NCBI GenBank assembly: GCA_012932295.1
Contig: JAAONU010000009.1
Location: 4,638,203 to 4,702,202 of the forward strand
Reading direction: 5' to 3'
DNA length: 64,000 bases
Origin: Cyclina sinensis
Lineage: Eukaryota > Mollusca > Bivalvia > Venerida > Veneridae
The notes beneath the pieces are model-generated. The model was not told the origin of the DNA. It made no database searches and worked only from the letters and a program-made list of their open reading frames with translations. The position numbers and the translations under genes were made by a program. This document shows positions 39,801-48,800 of this stretch, piece by piece (position 1 is the first letter of the stretch; every line of letters begins with the position of its first letter).

Positions 39801-42800
39801 ATTTTGATGAATCTGAATGTGAGGATTTTAGAGACTGCATCTTTTATTCTATAACCCGCTTTTATGAACTGTATGAGTATGAAAATCTTCCAAATATCAC
39901 AAATATCAGATAATCTATTCTTGACCTTGAATACAAATTAATAGAGACTTTTCAGAATGAATCAACATCAATTTTAGACACGGCAGCGACTATGGAATTT
40001 GTCCTTAACCGCGTTAACAACCTTGTTGAAATGAACTTGTTTTGTACGCAACCACCGGAATTTTTGGCACCATTGCAGAACCAGACTGTCGTTTATGGCA
40101 CTGATGCGCAATTCAAATGTCCTGTGAAAAGCAATTCAGAAACAACTGTTACATGGTTGTCAAATGACACCGTAATAACTGGAGAAACTTTGGCTACTTT
40201 GACTATAACAAACGTTACCAACGAAGATACCTTTGACAAATACTACTGTATCGCAGGAAATGTGGTTGCAAACATAACTTCAAATGACGCTTTCCTAAGT
40301 GTTGTACAAGAAGGTATGTTTGTCTGTTTACAGATACTTTATCTTATTCATTTGTTGAATGTGAATGTCTCGTTTCAAGATATTCAAATAGAAAGAAGTA
40401 ATAACAATAGTAAATTATTGTATTGTTATTTAAATATCATTATTATTATCATCTCTTATGCACGGACTGCTGTTGTTGTTGATCGGGTTTCCCATTTATT
40501 GTCATAGAAATTGTGTTGTGATTGTTTCAAGGGACAGGATGCGAAGGCAGTCTGATATATATATATATATAGAATTAACACCATTTTCTTTTGATTATTT
40601 CAAAGATCAATAGTAATTTGTTGTTTATTTAAGATATTTCCAGTCACTAAAGTAAGATATACTTTTCATTCTAGTCATATGTAACTGAGTTGGAACACTC
40701 ATTAATGGCATATATAACTGCTTATTAGAATGCCTCTTGCGAGATATCTGACATCCAAATATTTTTTATATGACAAGATATTAAGTATTATATATATATA
40801 TATATATATTTTTTTTTTTTTAAAAACTTTTAACACTGATCTTCAAACATAAGATACAAATGAGTGCCAGACTTTGAACGGAGGTTGCCAGAAAATATGC
40901 CACAATTTCAAAGGATCATTTATCTGCCTGTGCCCACCTAGGAGCGTACTTATGAAAGACAGCACTTCCTGCCGAGGTATGTTTCACACACAATCTCGGT
41001 TGTAGGTTAAAGTTTAGTAAAGACCGAGGCTCGTCAAAAATAAATCAAAGTATAATCAAGGGTTTCCTTGTTCATCTGGTAATAATGATCGTTATATACA
41101 AATTGAGTAACGATGTAAATGACATTTACAATGATATAGGCTTATTTAGAGGTTATTTAACATTGTTCTTTATAATACGGATATATATTTATATGAGTGA
41201 ATACCAAGAAAATCGGATTTGCCATTCACGTAGTAAATAGTGATATATTTTTTATTAATTTATTATCTATATCAATTAATGACATGCCTTTGTTCATGGC
41301 AATAGTGCATTGCCATTTTATCATAATTTGTTGGGGTTTCCTTAAACATGACCTTTGAATCTCCTCAGTAGGTTGAAACAAGAAAAATGTTCATTTTCGA
41401 AATACTTAAAGGCATTGATGAAACAGTCTGTATATTTTTTTATGAAAAGGCAAATTTTCTCAAAATAAGTTTTTAGGACATGCATTTCATAGCTTGATTT
41501 ATGATACTATTTTCTTACGTTGCATAGATGTCAGAGAAAATTCTGTTTCGTCGTCATTTAGACTCGATGTTGAGGCAGATACATCAGATCGAGCGCTTTT
41601 CATGGCAATAATCAAAATGGTAAATATCCATATACGAATTTTACAACATTCATCTGTCGGTTTGTATTTCACATATTTAATGAAGTACAGTTTGATCAAT
41701 CTTGCATACGTTTATGTTTTTTCGAACACTTTTTAACCTTACTATTAGACCAATAATTTATTTGACCGAAAAGGAGGAATGAATATTTACAATTATTCAG
41801 TTGACCATAAACCGTTAGCTGCGCAAGAAAAATTAACCTGAAAACTTTTGTGGTGCTCATGATTGATACCTTTGATTTCTGTCAAAAATGCTGTTTTTTT
41901 ACATGTAATACAACTAATGTTATTTACGGATATGATGGTCTATTATAGACAATAACGCTTAAATGAAGTAGTGGCTAAACTGAATTTTCTAACAGAAAAT
42001 AAGAAGTTAAAATTATATGGCACAACTCAAGTAACAAATCCTGCATAGTTGTCACGCGATTCCCACCAACCCTAATGACTTTTTAAAGACGTTTGTTGTT
42101 TCATCGTCTTGTTTCCGGTTTATACTTTAACAGAAAACACATAGTAATTACCCTTTTCTACTGTTTATATAATAGATAAGGAAAAGGAAAAAACTTTATA
42201 ATTTGCCTTTTTATGTCAAAAAACGATGTTTCTTTCTAGTTACAAAATCACTTCATGACAGTGACTGGCAAGTCAATCTCTGTGTCCATCAACAACCTGA
42301 GGTTTGTATAAATAATAATTAATTCAAAGACAAGTATTTTTCATCAACTGGAAAAAGCCCTTTTAAGATTTATGACTTAACATTGTACTGTTTCTAAAAG
42401 TTCTGACAAGTACTTATATTAGAGAATAAATGAGAAACAGAAAATTATCAGTCAAACTCGGTTGACGGTTTTTAAATGGGCGATCTCGAGGTGTAATAAA
42501 AAGTTTTAACTGTCACCTTTATTTTTTGACTGTATAGGGAGGTTATGGTTTCTGACATTTAGAAACACAGTAGTTTTGTCTGTGCTGTGTGGTGGCCGTT
42601 AAACGTTTCTTTGAACTTTCAAGCAGTACTGTTATATTGTCTTCCCTCAGCAATTGCATTTTACATCAACTTTTCACACCCCTCCCTACTCACTCATACT
42701 TTTTGACTGTGTAGAGAGGCTGTGTTTCCTGAAAGTGCCTTTTCCTGATATGCGCTTTTCACACTTTACAAAATTAAAGTCTCTTGATTGCCTTGGTTCG

Positions 42801-45800
42801 GTTTATTGGGGGTTTAACGCCAGTTTTAACAGCTGTGGTCATATCCCGGCGGTCAGTCCACCTAACCAGTGTTCCTGAATATCCAACCAGTTTACAAAAC
42901 AATTTCTCCGCAAGTGACTGACTACTTCCTCACTTGCTTCAAACAAAATACATTTCTTGAATATATGCATATATGCATTTTCATATATATCTTATAGTTT
43001 ATAAAGTATCAACCTGAACCGTTAGGTTTAAATGAAAGAATATAGATTTTCTTTCAAATTCTACATACTGAAATTCAGAGAATGATTTTGTAAGTATATT
43101 TTGTAGACGTGGAAGTGTTATCGCTGATTACACCGTGGTATATAAAGTCGAGGACAATGATCATAGCACGGCCGATGCTATTGTGAAAGCTATTATGGAT
43201 TTGGAGGAGGCTACAACATTCATGCTAAATGGAAAACCGGTGCAAGGTTATTCCGGTATTGACAGGTTTTATTCATCTTTTTTTACTGGTGAACTAGTTC
43301 TTTGTTTGGATTCACAGTGCACAAACGTCCATCTGGACAAATATAAAAGCAATGTAAGGAGTACTTCTTTTAAAATGATTGCCTGCTTTGGCTTTTTGAG
43401 TAGGATTTAAACCTAGATTAACTACCTCGAAAAAAAAGACACTCAGAATTCACAGATGAAAATGTAACGTTAACATTATCCGTAACGTGTTTTAGAACTT
43501 TAGTAATACTTTGTTTTTCAGATTCTTCTTTTGATACTTAGTAACCAAAGAGTGATTAACATAAAATTGCTTGTTTGTCTCATTCTATTCGAAGTGTCAT
43601 TGCAATACTTCTAATCGTGTTCGTGTTAATATGTTTTTAATTTCGAGCGGACTATACCATACATAAGTCACTTTTGTATGTTATTTGTTCAGTTTTACCA
43701 GCAAGCTCTTCAGAACCATGTAAGATCCGTCAACTTCTTGCTGGTGAATGTTCAGAAGGCTGGAAATGCACAGTTGAAATCGGCAAACCCTACTGCATGT
43801 ATGTAAAGCGTTATTTAATATAGTAATCTTTCAAACATTTGAATTAGATATGTCAGTTTATATTCTAGTTTATTGGTGAAACGATGAATGATGCATGATA
43901 TATCAATTCCTTTTCTAAGCATAAAGTATTTTATTTTCTTCAATATCAGTGTCGGCGAGATGAAGCAGAGACATATATAAGCATTACTATTCCTTTCAGA
44001 TATTGAGAAATGGAATACTATTACAACCAACTTTTAACTTTGACGTTAGTTCTACATATTCTTAGTTGTTGGTTTCGTATTTTGGTGCGGCTTATAGAAA
44101 GAAAAAAGTAACATGTTGTATCTTTATAGAAATTTTAGCTTTTTTACTGTAAACGTAAGTAAACCAACTGGTTTCCTATCTGCATCTGTACCTTCTAGTA
44201 ACTAGTTACCTTTTGTCGTTTCAGAAAAAAACCGGATGCATCTACAAGCAGTAAGACCACTTAATCATGATATGAAAAGGTCATATTCAAAATCAAACAA
44301 TTGACGTTAATTAGTACAATTAGCCTTTCATATATCTTTACAGCTGTGATCTATCTTTTTTTAAGATATAGTTTTTTAAGACTAACTGTAGATGCATACA
44401 TATATATGTAAAAATGTGTTGGCCAAGTAATTTAAATGTGAAAAAATAAAAGGATCAAATAGATGTTTGAATGTATAATTGCTAACCGGTTTCTTTTATC
44501 ATCAGGCCAAAAAATTGTGCTAAACCTTTAGCAGTCCACTTGTTTTGTCAATATGAAACAGTTTCAAAGATTAAATGTATTTGTTTTTTTTCTTTTAGGT
44601 ACCAACGTCATGATTATCATTGTGATAGTTGTTGGATGTGTTCTTGTTGTCGGCTTGACGGTTCTGTCCGTTTTTACCGTATATGTTCGCTGTTTCAGGA
44701 ACAAACACAGGTTTTTACGTAGAATTGCTAGAAAAAACAGGCAACATTTTCTGTATAATACCATGGTCTTTGCTTAATCCAACATTCTTTTAAGGCCTAA
44801 ATTCACTTACAAAGAAAAAGTATAGTAAAATAACAGGAGTTGTAGTTTAGGTAGTACAACCATGCTTGTAATGATAGTTCCCATTTTTTAAATAGCTAAA
44901 TACAACCTCAAAATTTGAAGGACACACCAATGGTTTCACTGGTTTGGTGTTATAAAAACTAAAAGCAAAAAAGTTAGTTTGCAGTGGTAAAAAGTTATGG
45001 TAAAATACATTCATATTATATTAAACATTTTCATGTCTTTAAGGCTCAGTTTCCGACCCTGGAAGGTATTATGAAAGAAAGGTAATCAATTTGATATTCT
45101 AAAATATATCTATATTATTATATTGTTGCATTAAACCGATATCATCTTTTACTTTTCCCACGCTTAGTTTTATACAAATAAGTGGCCAAGTTAAATTTTT
45201 GACGATTGCAAATACGAGTGCATACCATTACAAACACAAATGTTTTTGGATGGGGGATCGGATGCCTCTGCAATCACGCAGTCCGGTGTCTGTAACACCC
45301 TATGGCAATGACAAAGGAAATGATCAGAATAAAATGATGGACAAGTCTCTATATTTAAAAAAATAAAAAAGTGTTAGGGTTAATATTACCTAGTATATTA
45401 TTGTACAGGTTTGATGATATCAATCTATTTATAGTCATAGTCATATATAACTATTTGTTAAAGAAAAGACCTATGTTCATGGAGAAGATTAATTCTATGC
45501 GATATATTACAGGTCATAATGAAATGCCAGTATTACTAACGAATCAAGAAACCTCTCCAGAATGTCAAGAGCACCATTCCACCAGCATGATAGAAAGTTC
45601 CCGTAAGTTTTGTGGATGATTAGTTTTCGTGCTTATCATTTTCTTTTTTTATTTACTTGTTCATTTTGTATTTACAATATGTTTGCTCTGGCATTCAACA
45701 CTGTCTGGTTGACAGGTTGGTTGGAATTAATTCACCAGGACAACTTGTACATGTCTGTTCTTGTTAAAACTTGTTGGGGCAAGTGTGAGGTTGGTGCACC

Positions 45801-48800
45801 CTTGAAGCTGGTTTTAACCCCAGTGGCAAATGTTTTGCAAGGCGGTAATCCAGTAGGTTCTCAATTTCTTTAATCTGTTTGTGGTGTCTTTTTAACAAAT
45901 GTTTTATTGATCACTCATTTATATACCCCATTAAAGAATGCATTTTCACTGATATTCTGTTTTATTTAAAATGAAGAAGTCTGGATATTATCTTTTACCA
46001 GGATTGGTCATTTGGATATGCTCGTATACACTTTTAACATTCCCTTTACTTTGGGATCAGTGATTCAGCACGTACATGCTTAGTTGTAGTGCCTTAAATA
46101 CATAAACCAGAAGAGCGCAAGCTATGTCAACATTACATAGGCCATGACGTCACATAAAACTCAACGTCGCTTTTCATGCAATGTAATCCTACAACAAACA
46201 AAACAAAATTATAATAAAATTTTAAAGTTGTCTTCTCAGTCTTCTAAAATTTATCTAAAATAAAATCTTTTAAACTATGCAGCTGTTAATTTTCCAAGAT
46301 AACTTGTACTTGATTGTTCTAATGAGACCTGTCGGGGCAAGTGTCAGGTTGGTGCACCCTAGAACCTGGTTTGAACCCTCCAGTGGCAAAAGTTTTGCCA
46401 TTGATCGTTCTGAGGCGAGGTAACCCCACGAGTTCTCATTTTCTTTGATTGTTTGTTTTGTCTCTTTTTAACTTATCACTTTTAAAATATGTTATTTTTT
46501 TCTCTACCTTTATACTGTGTAGGAAGGCTGTGTTCCCTGACTGTTGTTTATCCTATGCTTTTTTACCTTTTTTTAAATACACCGTCTTCGTTGACTCCAA
46601 AAACAATGTGCAGAATGTGTTGAAATAAGCGACAAATGCACAGCTTAGTAATAGCAAATAAAATTAAACTCAACTGGAAAGAAAATACTTATGAATGCTG
46701 GACCATGTAGGGTACTCGTTGGCGGTAACCCCACGAGTTCTCATTTTCGTTGATTGTTTGTGGCGTCTCTTTTTAAAGAGATCACTTTAAATATCTGTGC
46801 TGTTTGTTCCTCTTCTTTTAACTGTGTAGGGAGGCTGTGCTTTTGACTGCGTTTTTTATATGCGTTTTTTTGTTTTACTTGTTTTGAATACGCCGTCTTC
46901 GTTGACTCTAAAAACAATGTATAAAATGTGTTGAAATAAAGTGACAAATACACAGCTTAGTTATGGCAACTAGAATTCAACTCAACGAATAAGTATATAA
47001 CCATGAATATTCGACCATTTAGCGTACTGTTTGGAAAACAATATCAGTTTCAAATGATATCACATTTCAAAGAACAAACAGCAGGAAAAGTCTCATAGAA
47101 CAAGATGATTGGGCAGACACAATCATTTCTAAACACATAATGTTTCTACTCTTCTGTAATATAGTTGTGTCGCTTTAAAGCTCAAGCAGAGCCGATAATA
47201 AAAAATAAGGTTAACAATTATAACTTTTTGTAAAGGGAAAGAGGTTGCTTGAACAAACATGCATTCTGGTACTTTTTATGGCAGTGACAAGTGAATGATC
47301 AGAATTTTATGATAAACAGGTCTATTTCAGAAATTAAAAAGTGTAAAAGTTATAATTCCTGCAGGCGTTATGGTATAAAGCCATTTGTATCGAACAAAGT
47401 TGTTTATGTTGAAGAAAGACTTAGATTCATGGAGAACTTTAATTCTATGCGATATATTACAGGTCATGATGAAATGCCTGTATTGACGAAACAAGAACCT
47501 TCTCCTGAATGTCAAGAGCACCACTCCACGAGCATGATCGAAAGTTCCTGTAAGTTCTTTTCGATAATCCCTTTTCATACTTCTAATTTGTTTTCTGTTG
47601 TTTTTAATTCACTTGTTCATTAAATATTTTTAATATATTTGCTCTTCAAATATGGTGTCATTGATGAATCCAAAATTAATGTGTAAAATGTGTTGAAATA
47701 AAGTGTCAAATACAAAGCTACCTTAAGACAATTAGAATCAGACTCAACCGCTAAGCAATTACTTACAAAAACTCGACCAAGCAGAGTACTTTTTACAGTT
47801 AATACCAATATCAAATGATTTAGTTTTTTAAAGCATGTAATGTCTCATTAAACGAGATGAATGGGCCAGCACATTCATTTATTGGTACTAGATATTTCAC
47901 AGTTCTGTTATTCTGTGATATAATTGTATGGCTTTGAAAATAACAGCAGAGTCGAGTGTGAAACAATGTTTACAATTACATTTTTGCGGAAGGTGTGCAT
48001 GGGAGAGAAGACGAGAGGGACAGCTTAACAAATATGTCTGATCGTTAATGTGAAGATAACAAAGAGAACGTGAACCTTTAATGAAAGATGTCTTTTTTGA
48101 AAAAAAATCAAAGGGTTAATATTTTTGTAAACAGGTTTAATGATATTAAGCTTTATGTAGTCATATAAAGCCCTAATGGGATATGTTACAGGTCATAATG
48201 AAATGCCTGTAATACTGACGAAACAAGAACCTTATTCTGAATGTCAAGAACACCATTCCGCCAGTATGATCGAAAGTTCCTGTAAGTTTTGTCGATAATC
48301 CCTTTTCTTTCTTCTTATTTTTTAATTGACTTGTTCATTTTACATTTGTGATACTCGCATTTAAAATACAGTGTCTTTGTTGACTAAAAAACCCCGAAAA
48401 AAACATTGTGTAAAGATGTGTTGAAAAAATGTGAAACACATAGCTAACACATAACAAAGTAGAATCATACCCAACTTGTAAGCATATGCTTACAAATACT
48501 CGCGCAAGCACTGTTTGGGGAAAAAAGTAATTACATAATCAAATGATATCAAATTTCAAAGAACTGACAGAAAATATCTTATGAAACAAGATGATTGCGA
48601 CAGCACATTCATTTTAGGGCACTAACTATTTAACATATCTATAATTCTGTGATAACATTGTGTTACTTTGAAGTTCATAGCAGAGCCGAGTACAAAAATA
48701 AGGTAAACATTTTTTTTTCGTTTAGATAGGGGTGGTGAGAGGAGGTTTCTTGCATAACATGCAGTCTGATACTCCCTATATAATGACAAAGGAAATGATC

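Noticed and set aside
39138..39913. Programmed stop-codon readthrough or a variant genetic code using TAA as sense
   Set aside because: Frameshifts occur in the same exon, and TAA is the apparent genuine stop of this gene (49980), so recoding is not needed to explain the pattern.
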